A stretch of 64,000 nucleotides of DNA from Clostridium grantii DSM 8605 (GTDB lineage: Bacteria; Bacillota; Clostridia; Clostridiales; Clostridiaceae). The translations under genes were made by a program, and so were the position numbers. This document shows, piece after piece, positions 32,881 to 41,686 of this stretch. How positions within the stretch are numbered: position 1 is the first letter of the stretch; every line of letters starts with the position of its first letter. The stretch spans positions 1 through 64,000 of the forward strand of contig NZ_FQXM01000004.1 in assembly GCF_900129965.1 (NCBI RefSeq). Direction: 5' to 3'. The notes under the pieces were generated by a model. The model saw nothing but the letters and a program-made list of their open reading frames with translations. It was not told where the DNA came from and searched no databases.

Positions 32881-33564
32881 TTATTTATTGGTTTTTAGTT
32901 TACAGTATAAATCATAAATATCCTCTTCAATAGTTATTTTATGAAAATCAACTCCTAATTTTTCAGCAAATAGTTCATCATAGGAACTGTCTCCCACCAT
33001 TAAAACACTGCTTGGACTCAAACTTAAATCCTTCATAAAATGTATGCCATGGTCTACCTCTGGCTTTGACTTTAGCTCTAAATCGTCTCCACAACCAATA
33101 TAATAAAAATAATCTTTTAGTCCTAAGTATTCTAACATACCCATAGTATTTTTTTTGGAATCAGTTGTAACTAATCCAATAACTATTTGGTTCTTAACCA
33201 AATACTTCAACATATGTAGAATATCTGTATGTAATAATTCAACATATTTTATATTTTCCTTTACCTTTTCATTTATAGTTTTTTCAAAACTTTCTAACAT
33301 ATACTCCATACTACTATTATCAATATCTAATGAATAACTTTTAATTATTTCATCTAGAACCTCTTTTACACTTCCTATAGATGCTAAACTGTCTTTTTTA
33401 AGATTATCGTCAATAATCCCAATAGATAACATTACTTTATCAAAGTCTAAATCCAAGCCATAATTTTCAGCAAGTATAGCAATAGCTTCTCTGTAAACTT
33501 TATTCCATAACTTATCAGTGTTCATTAATGTTCCATCTTTATCAAAAATCACCGCATTATACAT
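32881..33564 (-). CDS. HAD superfamily hydrolase (phosphoglycolate phosphatase-like)
   Basis: About 227 residues. HAD motif I is AVIFDKDGTLMNTD with the nucleophilic Asp, motif II is IGLVTTDSKKN, motif III includes the Lys in LKSKPEVDHG, and motif IV is SVLMVGDSSYDELFA. The cap between motifs I and II is helical (C1 type). AAGGAG eight bases before the ATG at 33564 fixes the start; the 22-residue upstream extension has no such support. Substrate unknown. It stands alone between a terminator and an insertion sequence. Confidence 0.88.
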   Translation of the reverse strand: MYNAVIFDKDGTLMNTDKLWNKVYREAIAILAENYGLDLDFDKVMLSIGIIDDNLKKDSLASIGSVKEVLDEIIKSYSLDIDNSSMEYMLESFEKTINEKVKENIKYVELLHTDILHMLKYLVKNQIVIGLVTTDSKKNTMGMLEYLGLKDYFYYIGCGDDLELKSKPEVDHGIHFMKDLSLSPSSVLMVGDSSYDELFAEKLGVDFHKITIEEDIYDLYCKLKTNK

Positions 33565-33881
33565 TTTTAGTCTCCTTTTTACCCCTACATGATTGATTAA
33601 TTTATAGTTATTAAACAATAAATAAAACATAATTACAATTTCATATTCTTATTTTAACTTCACCAGTAAACATTAGCAACTGCCCTTGCTATTTTTATCC
33701 AATCACTTTCACTGTGGTATATCTATAATACACACCTTCCGCATAATTCTTTATAGATTCTTTGCTAATTATTTGAGTACTCCTGTAACATATGCGACTC
33801 TTCATTTTATTTTTATGTGCTATACTATGTATATAATCCACAGTATTCCACTGTGAATTGAATTATCTCAAATTTGATTTC
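33565..33881. other. Gene-free stretch left of the insertion sequence
   Basis: No convincing gene. Minus-strand frames contain short peptides ending in KIARAVANVYW near 33663-33720, which could be the tail of a gene destroyed by rearrangement near the IS, but the frames are interrupted. The rest is AT-rich upstream sequence for the HAD gene. Confidence 0.3.
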
Positions 33882-35679
33882 TAGGTAGTGTAAAACTTTT
33901 ATGAAAAAGCTATTTAAAAGTTAAAATCAGGAAATACAATAATGTAAATAATTGTTTCTTAGCTTTTTTTCACTCAAGAGACCTATTAGGAATCCCGACA
34001 GGGAGCGTATTTTAATGATTTTAGGTACGACAAAAAGACCTTAAACCTTAGAAAAATTAAAAATATTTAAGGGTAAAACTAAATTTTGAATTTATTAGGC
34101 GTTAGCCTGCGAGGCTTCAACGCAGTATTTTTGAGATAACTCAATTAATTTACACCAACGAGAGGGCATGTCCTTGATTCAATCAAACTCTGGTATTACA
34201 ACTGGAATTCTACCTTCAATAGATGAATGTGGTCTTAGAAAGTTAAAATAAGTACAAAACAAGGTAACAAAAGAAATAGAGCCATTAAAGCTATTGAAAC
34301 CATTTGTTGTTTTGTAACTACGTTTAAAAGTTCGATTAAGGCATTCTATTATTTGTTTTAAGGGTCTATATTCTTTAGAAATAGGGTCGTCATTAGTAAG
34401 ACCAATAACTTGAGTTACATCAAAATTTATATTGTGTTGTGCAAAAAATAGTCTAGCTAATAGATATATTGGATTGCCATCAACAACAAAGTTTAGTGTC
34501 TCAGGAAGTTCCTTAAGCTTAACTAAAACATCGTTTATTGCTCTAATAGCTAAAGGAGTATCCCTATTTGGAGATATACGATAAGATAGAATGATTTTCT
34601 TTGCAGCGTCAAAGAAAAAACAAATATAATGCCATTTACCGTTGACTTTGATATACGTTTCATCACCTCAAAAGGATTCTGATAGCTCATATGGATAGTT
34701 GTCAACTAGCGGTTTAACAACTGTAGAAACAGCATCAGCATAGTTTTTTATTGATTGATGAGATATTTTTATACCATGGATATCATACATTATTGCAGCT
34801 GTTTTTCTTAAAGATAAGCTATAGTTTACGTAATAAGTAAGAATTAAGCCAATTGTGTAGGATGAGGCCATAAAGTTAGAAATAGAGTGTTTTGGAGCGA
34901 TAGGGCTATCTTTACTAAGAGGCATAAAATCAAAGTTAAATTCTCTATAAAGGTATCTTACCTTAAGTGCCTGAGGGTCCTTTTTAAATAACTTTTTTTC
35001 TTCAGTTGTCATTGAATTTAAGTTATGTTGATAGTAAGAACAATCATCATTTTTGCACTTGTGGATGATAAAATCTTTACGTTCCTTTATTTTTGAAAGA
35101 GCCTTACTGCAATGAGGACACTTGAGTTTAACAGTTAAACGATAGTTATTGGGTTTAAAAGTAGTGGAACATACCTTGCAAAGGTACTGACCACCACCAC
35201 CGTTGTTGTCATAGATATAGTTATGTGGAGCGTTACAAATTGGGCATATTAAAGAACTAGGCGTAGCCGTTTTACCCTTACGGGATCTCACAGGCTTTAA
35301 TTCCTTGCCATGTTCATTGAAATAATTTCTAAGTACTTCCTTATAGTTTAGTTTTTGTGGTTCTTCAAATATAGGAAGATCATCGACTTCCATCTTTCGA
35401 TACTCCTTTTTAGTAGGTTTTTCTTCCGGAAGAGAAGTAAATCCCTTTCCAAAGACTATAACCATTAAAGTTGTAACTAAACTATGCAAATAAGTTATGT
35501 ATTGAATTAGTAATGTATTAATCATGTTATAAACTTGCCTCCTTCTTTATTTGGAAATTTTGATCTCGTAAATTAAAATAATAACCTCTTTATTGAGGGG
35601 GTGCAAGTCTATATATAGAAAAAGTAGATAAATAAAGGGTTTGTGTGAAAGTTATTAGCATAACTTTTGACACTACCTA
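33882..35679 (-). mobile_element. Insertion sequence, about 1.8 kb, decayed
   Basis: The ends are imperfect inverted repeats: TAGGTAGTGTAAAA at 33882-33895 and the complement TAGGTAGTGTCAAAA ending at 35679. Similarity extends outward (TTGATTT on both sides) and inward to about 30 bp. Between them lies one transposase gene with two in-frame TGA codons. No clean target-site duplication is evident from the bases immediately flanking the repeats. The left 210 bp inside the element hold no gene. Confidence 0.75.
34095..35525 (-). pseudogene. DDE transposase with zinc ribbons, interrupted by two TGA codons
   Basis: The continuous frame of about 476 codons has TGA at 34668-34670 and 34179-34181. 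The N-terminal part has a hydrophobic start, two zinc ribbons (CPICNAPH...CKVC and CPHCSKAL...CKNDDC) and an HTH-like SLRKTAAIMYDIHGIKISHQSI. After the first TGA the DDE core continues in the same frame: GDETYIKVNGKWHYI with the first Asp, FVVDGNPIYLLA with the second and RPLKQIIECLNRTFK with the late acidic/Arg block. It ends with DMPSRWCKLIELSQKYC. AAGGAGG lies 12 bases before the start. Both lesions are TGA and nothing else is wrong, so decay is recent. Confidence 0.8.
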
Positions 35680-35700
35680 TCTAAATCAAGGAGGTTTATT

Positions 35701-36249
35701 ATGAAAAGTATTGAAATTATGGTGCATGAGCATAAATATATAAAAAGAATGTTAAAGGTTACAAGAAAAGCTTGTTCAAAGGTTTTAAATAATGAAGATA
35801 TTGAATACAATGAATTCTTTAATGTAATAGATTTCATTAAAAACTATGCTGATAAACATCATCATGGAAAAGAAGAAAATTTTCTATTTAATAAAATGGA
35901 AGAGGAATTGGGCCCAATTGGATATAAGCTTATTAGAAATGGAATGTTGGTAGAACATGATTTAGGTAGATTATATATTCGACAGCTAGAAGAAGCAGTG
36001 AATAAAGTTATCTCTGAGGATAATGAAGCTAAATTAGACTTAATAGCCAATGCAATTTCTTACACAGACCTTTTAAATCGTCATATCGATAAGGAAGATT
36101 CCGTTATTTATACTTATGCTGAAAAAAATTTATGTGAGAAAAGTCGTAATGAAATAGAAACTGCTTGCTTAGATTACGAGGAAAATAATACCGAAATTGC
36201 TAAAAAGTATATAGCTTTATTAGAAAAAATGGAAAAAGAATTTCTATAA
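35701..36249 (+). CDS. Hemerythrin-like domain protein
   Basis: A 182-residue four-helix protein. Di-iron ligands can be placed in MVHEHKYIK, DKHHHGKEENFLF, VEHDLGRLY and LNRHIDKEDSVIY, the H-HxxxE-H-HxxxD pattern of bacterial hemerythrin-like proteins. It probably binds O2 or reacts with peroxide or nitric oxide in an anaerobe. CAAGGAGG precedes the ATG, and the gene begins just outside the right end of the insertion sequence, so its native promoter may have been displaced. Its 3' end runs into a duplicated RNA-like element. Confidence 0.85.
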   Translation: MKSIEIMVHEHKYIKRMLKVTRKACSKVLNNEDIEYNEFFNVIDFIKNYADKHHHGKEENFLFNKMEEELGPIGYKLIRNGMLVEHDLGRLYIRQLEEAVNKVISEDNEAKLDLIANAISYTDLLNRHIDKEDSVIYTYAEKNLCEKSRNEIETACLDYEENNTEIAKKYIALLEKMEKEFL

Positions 36250-36395
36250 TAAAAAATAACCCCATACTTTGTTTAAAAAGTTTGGGGTTAATATTTAACT
36301 TATTTTAGGGGGATAAGTTTTTTATTTATCTGTTATTAATATAATAATATACTTATGTGACAACTAAGTGTTAAAAATGTTTCCAAAATGTTAAT
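36248..36395. repeat. Dispersed ~150-bp repeat, copy 1
   Basis: By eye it is nearly collinear with 47215-47365, with long identical blocks such as TTAATATTTAACTTATTTTA, GGGGGATAAGTTTTTTATTT and GTGACAACTAAGTGTT. Differences cluster in the outer stem and in the spacer between promoter boxes. Confidence 0.85.
36250..36329 (-). ncRNA. Putative small RNA, copy 1
   Basis: Minus-strand promoter TTGTCA (36358-36363) and TATTAA (36336-36341) with 16-bp spacing. The ~80-nt transcript would contain hairpin AACTTAT-CCCCCTAAA-ATAAGTT with a C-rich loop, then an AACCCC...GGGGTT stem ending in ATTTTTT. The loop is complementary to AGGGGG-type ribosome binding sites, as in C-rich-loop regulatory RNAs of Firmicutes. 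The terminator stem may also serve the hemerythrin gene from the other side. Confidence 0.5.
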
Positions 36396-36422
36396 TCACT
36401 TACCCCAATATTAAAGTAAATG

Positions 36423-37511
36423 TTAATGCTGTTTTATTTCTTCTTCAAGGAAGTCAGCAGCAATTTTAACTGCAGCCGTTCTTGTTCTTTTTCCATTTCT
36501 TGTTTGTAGCAAATATAGTTTTCCTTGTTCAATAGTAAACTCTATATCTTGCATATCTTTAAAATGTTCTTCAAGTTTTCGTGAAATTTTTATAAACTCT
36601 TTATATACTTCTGGCATATCTTTTTCTAATTCTTCAATAGATTTAGGTGTTCTACTACCCGACACAATATCTTCTCCTTGAGCATTGCTTAAATATTCTC
36701 CAAATATCTTATTTTCTCCTGTTACAGGGTTTCTTGTAAAAGCAACTCCTGTTCCTGAGTTTTCACCCATATTTCCAAAAACCATTGCTTGCACATTAAC
36801 CGCTGTTCCGCAATCACATGAAATATCATTTGTTTTTCTATAAACCTCTGCTATAGGATTATTCCATGATCCAAAGATAGCTTTTACTGCCTCAATTAAT
36901 TGTACTTTTGGATCCTCTGGAATATCTCTCCCTATCTCTTTTCTAATGTATTCCTTAAATCTTACAATAATTTCTTTTAACTCTTCCGTATTCAAATCCG
37001 TATCGAATTTAGCCCCTTTTTTTTCCTTTGCAGTATATAAAATACCTTCAAATTCTTTTCTTTCAAGACCTAAAACAACCTCTGAATACATCTGAATAAA
37101 CCTTCTATAAGAATCATATGCAAATCTTTCATTATTAGAAATATTCGCTAAACCTACTACTGATTTATCATTCAACCCAATATTTAAGATAGTATCCATA
37201 ATTCCTGGCATTGAAGTTCGCGCACCAGACCTAACAGCTACTAAAAGGGGGTTTTTATTATCACCAAACTTTCTTCCTACAACTTCTTCAGTTTTAATCA
37301 AGGAAGCTTCTATTTCATTAATTATATATTCTGGTATACTTCTACCCTCATGATAAAACTTATTGCATGCATCTGTAGAAATAATAAATCCATAAGGAAC
37401 AAGAATCCCCAAATTATTCATTTCGCATAAATTGGCTCCTTTACCTCCTAGAAGATTATTCATCTTCGAATTACCTTCATCAAATAGATACACATATTTT
37501 TTGATTTCCAT
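36423..37511 (-). CDS. Pyruvate phosphate dikinase N-terminal (ATP-binding) fragment
   Basis: A 362-residue protein matching only the nucleotide-binding domain of PPDK, whose full length is about 875 residues. Visible blocks are YLFDEGNSKMNNLLGGKGANLCEM, LVAVRSGARTSMPGIMDTILN, GTGVAFTRNPVTGENKIFGEYL and DIEFTIEQGKLYLLQTRNGKRT. The swivelling phosphohistidine domain and the pyruvate/PEP domain are absent: the frame stops at EEEIKQH, right at the domain boundary, and no remnant follows. It cannot perform the full PPDK reaction alone. It may be a relic or a stand-alone phosphotransfer partner. Confidence 0.8.
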   Translation of the reverse strand: MEIKKYVYLFDEGNSKMNNLLGGKGANLCEMNNLGILVPYGFIISTDACNKFYHEGRSIPEYIINEIEASLIKTEEVVGRKFGDNKNPLLVAVRSGARTSMPGIMDTILNIGLNDKSVVGLANISNNERFAYDSYRRFIQMYSEVVLGLERKEFEGILYTAKEKKGAKFDTDLNTEELKEIIVRFKEYIRKEIGRDIPEDPKVQLIEAVKAIFGSWNNPIAEVYRKTNDISCDCGTAVNVQAMVFGNMGENSGTGVAFTRNPVTGENKIFGEYLSNAQGEDIVSGSRTPKSIEELEKDMPEVYKEFIKISRKLEEHFKDMQDIEFTIEQGKLYLLQTRNGKRTRTAAVKIAADFLEEEIKQH

Positions 37512-37898
37512 CTCTATCCCCTCATTTTTTTCAATTATTATTTAATACATCCCACTATTTAAAGGAACCCTTATTATCGTTCTATATATAGTAAACCTTT
37601 ACTTTATCTCTTTCGGATTTCACAATGAACTAGTTTCCAATATGACTAATTTTGAAATTCACTACAATAAAATTTTAAATAATAATTATATATTATCATT
37701 TATCAAGTCAAAAATCTATAGGCATATCTTACTCAACCTAAAATCAATGCAACTTGATTTATAACTCCTATAGCTATCACATCAATCAACTATTGACATA
37801 ACCTTTATACATCTATATCATATTATAAAGGGGCATATGCTAATAATCAAATTATATGCATGATGCTACTTTAAATATTTTATAGGGGGAATACTATT
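37512..37898. other. Divergent intergenic region between PPDK fragment and NifX-like gene
   Basis: Apart from the promoter at 37793-37821 and a GCATAT/ATATGC hairpin in the leader near 37832-37860, this is AT-rich sequence with no ORF. Confidence 0.5.
37793..37821 (+). promoter_or_regulatory. SigmaA promoter of the NifX-like gene
   Basis: TTGACA (37793-37798), 17 bp, TATCAT (37816-37821). The leader is about 70 bases and ends in an AGGGGGAA ribosome binding site. Confidence 0.65.
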
Positions 37899-38255
37899 AT
37901 GAAAATTGCATTACCATCTAGAGATAATCTTATAGACGACCATTTTGGTCATTGCGAATACTTTACTGTTTATACCATTGACCTAAATAGCAAAGAAATA
38001 CTTTCCGAAGAAACCATTCCATCACCTGCCGGCTGTGGTTGCAAATCAAATATTGCAAAGATTTTAGCAGATAAGGGTGTATCCCTTATGCTAGCTGGTA
38101 ATATGGGTGGTGGTGCTGTAAATGTATTGAACAATTCTGGCATCGAAGTAATACGTGGTTGTTCTGGAGACCTTAAAACTGTTTCTGCCAAATGGCTTGA
38201 AGGTGTTATTTCTGACTCTGGTGATTCTTGCCACCAGCATGAATGTCATGACTAA
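37899..38255 (+). CDS. NifX/NifB-associated (dinitrogenase Fe-Mo cofactor) family protein
   Basis: A 118-residue protein of the small NifX-like family: MKIALPSRDNLIDDHFGHCEYFTVY, NIAKILADKGVSLMLAGNMGGGAVNVL and a Cys/His-rich tail (CHQHECHD). It also has GCGCKSN in the middle. Family members bind metal-cluster precursors; many non-nitrogen-fixing anaerobes carry several copies next to Mrp/ATPase genes. No nif genes are nearby, so the metal partner is unknown. The His/Cys tail suggests metal binding. Confidence 0.85.
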   Translation: MKIALPSRDNLIDDHFGHCEYFTVYTIDLNSKEILSEETIPSPAGCGCKSNIAKILADKGVSLMLAGNMGGGAVNVLNNSGIEVIRGCSGDLKTVSAKWLEGVISDSGDSCHQHECHD

Positions 38256-38294
38256 ATAAATCAAAAATAAACATAATATTAATATTTTGGTAAT

Positions 38295-38342
38295 AACCAA
38301 AAAACTCAGCGCGAGAAATTCTCTTTACTAAGTTTTTTGGTT
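38295..38342. terminator. Bidirectional terminator
   Basis: AACCAAAAAACT pairs with AGTTTTTTGGTT around an 18-base loop, giving T-rich ends on both strands between the converging NifX-like and DUF975 genes. Confidence 0.75.
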
Positions 38343-38390
38343 GTTCCACAATCAAAACTAAATTTTAAATAAAACACTATTTTGTATTGT

Positions 38391-39146
38391 TTATATATAA
38401 TTTATATTTTCTTTTTGAAGATTAAGTTCATCATAAGTAGTAAAACCTTTATTTATTGCATTTTCACGTAATTCTAAATATAACTCAGCCATGGTGGCAT
38501 CCTTATATGGATTTACAAATAATACTCCTACACCAAACAAAAGAACCCCTAACAAATACCAACCAAAAAAAGATAGATCCAAAACAAACATATCTAATTT
38601 CTCTCCATTTGTCATTTCATTACTTAATTCAATTGCTCTATTTGAACCAATACCTGGATTATCAGCTAGAATATAAGGAACCATTCTATACGCATATGAT
38701 TTAACTATTCCTGGAATTATAAGCAAAAGTGTCCACAACAGTGTATACACTTCTTTTAAAAACATGGTAATTAAAACTTGACCATATCTTCCATCTTTAA
38801 AGCAAAAACCCAAGTAACTAATATCAGCATTTTTTTCTGAAGCTTTTAAAAAGTACTTTTTACCACCCACTTCAAGCATATAGCCTATTACTATTCTAAG
38901 AATTATTAAAATCAATATTATGGATGCTAAAAAAGCAAAAAATCTATTATATACATATATTATTTCTCCAGGAAATGAATTTCCATGATTAATATATGAA
39001 TCTGAATTATTTCTTGTATTGCTAAAATTCCATGAATTTTCACTACCTCCTGCTATTAAAATAATTAAACTAACTAAAAAAGACTTCCAGTAAGTAAATC
39101 TTAAAACTTCTTTTGCTCGAGTTTTAATTAACTCTCTTGTCCACAT
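38391..39146 (-). CDS. DUF975 family membrane protein
   Basis: A 251-residue membrane protein opening with the DUF975 signature RELIKTRAKEVLRFTYWKSFLVSLI. Four or five membrane helices are visible, including FLASIILILIILRIVIGYML and TLLWTLLLIIPGIVKSYAYRMVPYILADNP, the most conserved block. The family is widespread in Firmicutes with no established function. It is monocistronic, with a long upstream region toward the MATE gene. Confidence 0.85.
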   Translation of the reverse strand: MWTRELIKTRAKEVLRFTYWKSFLVSLIILIAGGSENSWNFSNTRNNSDSYINHGNSFPGEIIYVYNRFFAFLASIILILIILRIVIGYMLEVGGKKYFLKASEKNADISYLGFCFKDGRYGQVLITMFLKEVYTLLWTLLLIIPGIVKSYAYRMVPYILADNPGIGSNRAIELSNEMTNGEKLDMFVLDLSFFGWYLLGVLLFGVGVLFVNPYKDATMAELYLELRENAINKGFTTYDELNLQKENINYI

Positions 39147-39370
39147 ACATTTACCCCCTCTTTAATTAAGTGAAAAATTCCAAACTAATTTCCTTTTATA
39201 TAATATATTATATCAATAATTTCTTTCCAATATTAACAAACAAGTTACAAAACCTAATATTTTATCAGTATAATAAATTTATCAGCTAATGGTAAATTGC
39301 AAACAAAATTTAAAATACGTTGATTTTACGTAAGCTTTACCTATATAATATAAATTATAAAATTTTGCAG

Positions 39371-39404
39371 AAAAAGAGTAGCACATTGTGCTACTCTTAA
39401 AAAA
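39371..39404 (-). terminator. Rho-independent terminator of the MarR/MATE operon
   Basis: An 11-bp perfect stem AAGAGTAGCAC/GTGCTACTCTT with a three-base loop and a T-run on the minus strand, 18 bases past the MATE stop. Confidence 0.88.
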
Positions 39405-39421
39405 ATTGACACCTAACATTT

Positions 39422-40810
39422 TTATACTAAATCACAATTAGGTTCAACTTGAATTTTGTCATCTAAGTCTTGAATTTTTTCTTTATAAATTTTAATAGCT
39501 AAGTACCCAGAAATTGCAAGACAAACTATTTCAGATATTGGGAATGCCATCCAAACTCCTGTTACTCCAACTAATTTACTCAAAATGTAAGCTGCTGGTA
39601 ATAAAATTATAATCTGTCTTGTAAAAGATGTAATAAGGCTTGCTTGCGCATCCCCAAGTGCTTGAAAAGCAGTAGATAAAACTATTGCTGTACCTGAAAA
39701 AACAAATCCTATACTGATTATTCTTAAACAATCAATACCGATTGCTTCCATCTGTGGTGTACTACTAAATAGCATAAGTAATTGTTTTGGCATTGACATG
39801 AATATAATAGTACCAACCAACATTATTGTAGATGCATATATACTACCATATTTAATAGCATCTAATAATCTTTGCTTATTTTTAGCTCCATAATTATATC
39901 CAACTATAGGCATAATTCCTTGTACCAAACCGAATACAGGCATATATACAAAAGACTGTAATTTGAAATATGCTCCAAATACTGCAATAGCTGTTCCTGA
40001 AAATCCGGCTAAGATTAGATTTAATCCGGACACCATTATAGATCCCAACATTTGCATAACTATAGCTGGAATTCCAACTTTAAAAATTTCCCCTGTGATT
40101 TTGTTACTATAATGAAATTTCTTTAAGTTTAGTTCTAATCCATTTTTGTTTTTAAGTACAAGTTTTAAGGCATATATCATAGCACTCATTTGACCAATAA
40201 CTGTTGCTATAGCAGCTCCAGATACCCCTAATTTAGGAAAAAACAGCAATCCAAAAATAAGAATCGGATCAAGAATAATATTAGTTATTGCCCCTAATAA
40301 TTGTATTTTCATAGAACTTATCATATCTCCAGTGGCTCTTAAAATATTCATACATACTTCAGATATAATACTACCAAAAGAAAATACCATAATGATGGTA
40401 GTATATTGTACCGCATATTTAATTACAACTGCATCATCAGTAAACATGCTAAAAAACATTTTAGGTAGGAATGTAGCACAAATAGCAATAATACTCCACA
40501 ATGCAATACCTATGGCAAATCCGTGTTCTGCTGCATTTGAAGCATCATTTTTGTTTCCCTCGCCTAACTTTCTTGATATAAATGAATTAACCCCTACACC
40601 TAGACCCACAAATATTGATATTATTATTATTTGTATTGGAAAAGCTATAGATAAAGCTGTAAGTGCTTGTTCTGATATTCTTGCTACAAATATACTGTCT
40701 ACAACATTATACAAGGCTTGCACAATCATAGACAGCATTGCAGGCAATGACATTTTTATTATTAACTTCTTTACATCCATATTTCCTAGTTTATACATGT
40801 TTTCATTCAT
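39422..40810 (-). CDS. MATE family efflux transporter
   Basis: A 462-residue transporter with twelve membrane helices in two homologous halves. Family blocks include MSLPAMLSMIVQALYNVVDSIFVARI, GLGVGVNSFISRKLGEG, ILDPILIFGL, and LVQGIMPIVGYNYGAKN. MATE proteins export cationic drugs or metabolites using Na+ or H+ gradients. The ATG shares one base with the MarR stop codon (TAATG), so expression is coupled to the regulator and probably induced by a transported compound. Confidence 0.92.
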   Translation of the reverse strand: MNENMYKLGNMDVKKLIIKMSLPAMLSMIVQALYNVVDSIFVARISEQALTALSIAFPIQIIIISIFVGLGVGVNSFISRKLGEGNKNDASNAAEHGFAIGIALWSIIAICATFLPKMFFSMFTDDAVVIKYAVQYTTIIMVFSFGSIISEVCMNILRATGDMISSMKIQLLGAITNIILDPILIFGLLFFPKLGVSGAAIATVIGQMSAMIYALKLVLKNKNGLELNLKKFHYSNKITGEIFKVGIPAIVMQMLGSIMVSGLNLILAGFSGTAIAVFGAYFKLQSFVYMPVFGLVQGIMPIVGYNYGAKNKQRLLDAIKYGSIYASTIMLVGTIIFMSMPKQLLMLFSSTPQMEAIGIDCLRIISIGFVFSGTAIVLSTAFQALGDAQASLITSFTRQIIILLPAAYILSKLVGVTGVWMAFPISEIVCLAISGYLAIKIYKEKIQDLDDKIQVEPNCDLV

Positions 40811-41241
40811 TATTCTTGCTCCTTCAATTTTGTTATTTTATCTACCATTTGTGCTAAAATACATTTAACTTTTTCAATATCTTCATCTTCAATGTTATTA
40901 ATTATAATATCTTCCCATTCATTCAAAATTTCTTTAATGATAGGCAAAATATTTCTTCCTTTATCAGTTAAATATATATCTTTTTCTCTTTTATCATTTT
41001 CACTAATAACTCTATCAACATAATCATATTTCTCAAGATGAGAAATTATTTTCGTTATAGTCGCTTTGTTAAATAAAAAGAATTCATTAATTTTAGTTTG
41101 ATTTGCTCCATTCTCATGCTTTAAAAATATCAATACTTCTGCTTGAACTTTATTTAAATTATATTTTTTTAACTTAATATCAGCATAGTTTTTTTCATTT
41201 CTATACAATATGGAGATATTTCTTCCTATTATTTTATGCAT
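40810..41241 (-). CDS. MarR family transcriptional regulator
   Basis: A 143-residue winged-helix protein. HTH: NQTKINEFFLFNKATITKIISHLEKYDYVDRV, wing: NDKREKDIYLTDKGRN. It is the first gene of a two-gene operon with the MATE transporter, the common autoregulated drug-efflux arrangement. A AAAAAAGGAG site precedes the ATG. Confidence 0.88.
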   Translation of the reverse strand: MHKIIGRNISILYRNEKNYADIKLKKYNLNKVQAEVLIFLKHENGANQTKINEFFLFNKATITKIISHLEKYDYVDRVISENDKREKDIYLTDKGRNILPIIKEILNEWEDIIINNIEDEDIEKVKCILAQMVDKITKLKEQE

Positions 41242-41391
41242 ATTTTTCTCCTTTTTTAATAGTTGCTTGGGAAACCATTGTTATTATACATCAAAATAGT
41301 TTCAAAGGCAACTATTATTTTTACTAACCATTTTATGTATGGCGTTTGATAGTAATATGATATATCCATCGTTTAATTTTAAGACCAATTA

Positions 41392-41547
41392 CAAAACAGT
41401 AGGTATGCCACCTCCATTGTCATGCACATATAAATTAACTCGATTTTGTTCTGTTTGTTACAGCTCAACAACAACTTCCCCCCCTGCATCTGTGAATTTA
41501 TAAGCATTGGTTAGTAAATTTTTTATATTTAAAATACACTCTATGAA
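41392..41547 (-). pseudogene. Remnant of a sensor histidine kinase ATPase domain
   Basis: Two short in-family pieces survive in different frames. IECILNIKNLLTNAYKFTDAGG is the N-box region, then, after a run of seven G/C bases that breaks the frame, NRVNLYVHDNGGGIPTV is the G1 box. Nothing else of the gene is left within the gap between 41242 and 41686, which is otherwise AT-rich and empty. Confidence 0.6.
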
Positions 41548-41686
41548 AGTATAAACAAAAATCCTTTCACTACTCTTAACTAATTCTCCATAAAATCTCT
41601 ACATCTTTATGTTAATATACTTATACAAAATTTCGAATAATGTTGCAAAATAAAATCAAATGAACTTATAAGAAAGGATGATAAAA

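Noticed and set aside
34668..34670. In-frame TGA in the transposase read as selenocysteine, given the selenium-type genes at 508-2344.
   Set aside because: There is no visible SECIS-type hairpin just after the codon, transposases are not known selenoproteins, and a second TGA occurs at 34179. Ordinary decay of an IS explains it.
36301..36330. AGGGGGATAAG on the plus strand of the repeat as a ribosome binding site for a small gene.
   Set aside because: No open frame follows in either copy; the block fits better as the complement of a C-rich RNA loop.
37899..38255. Evidence for nitrogen fixation from the NifX-like gene.
   Set aside because: Small NifX-family proteins are common in anaerobes without nitrogenase, and no nif structural genes are in the window.
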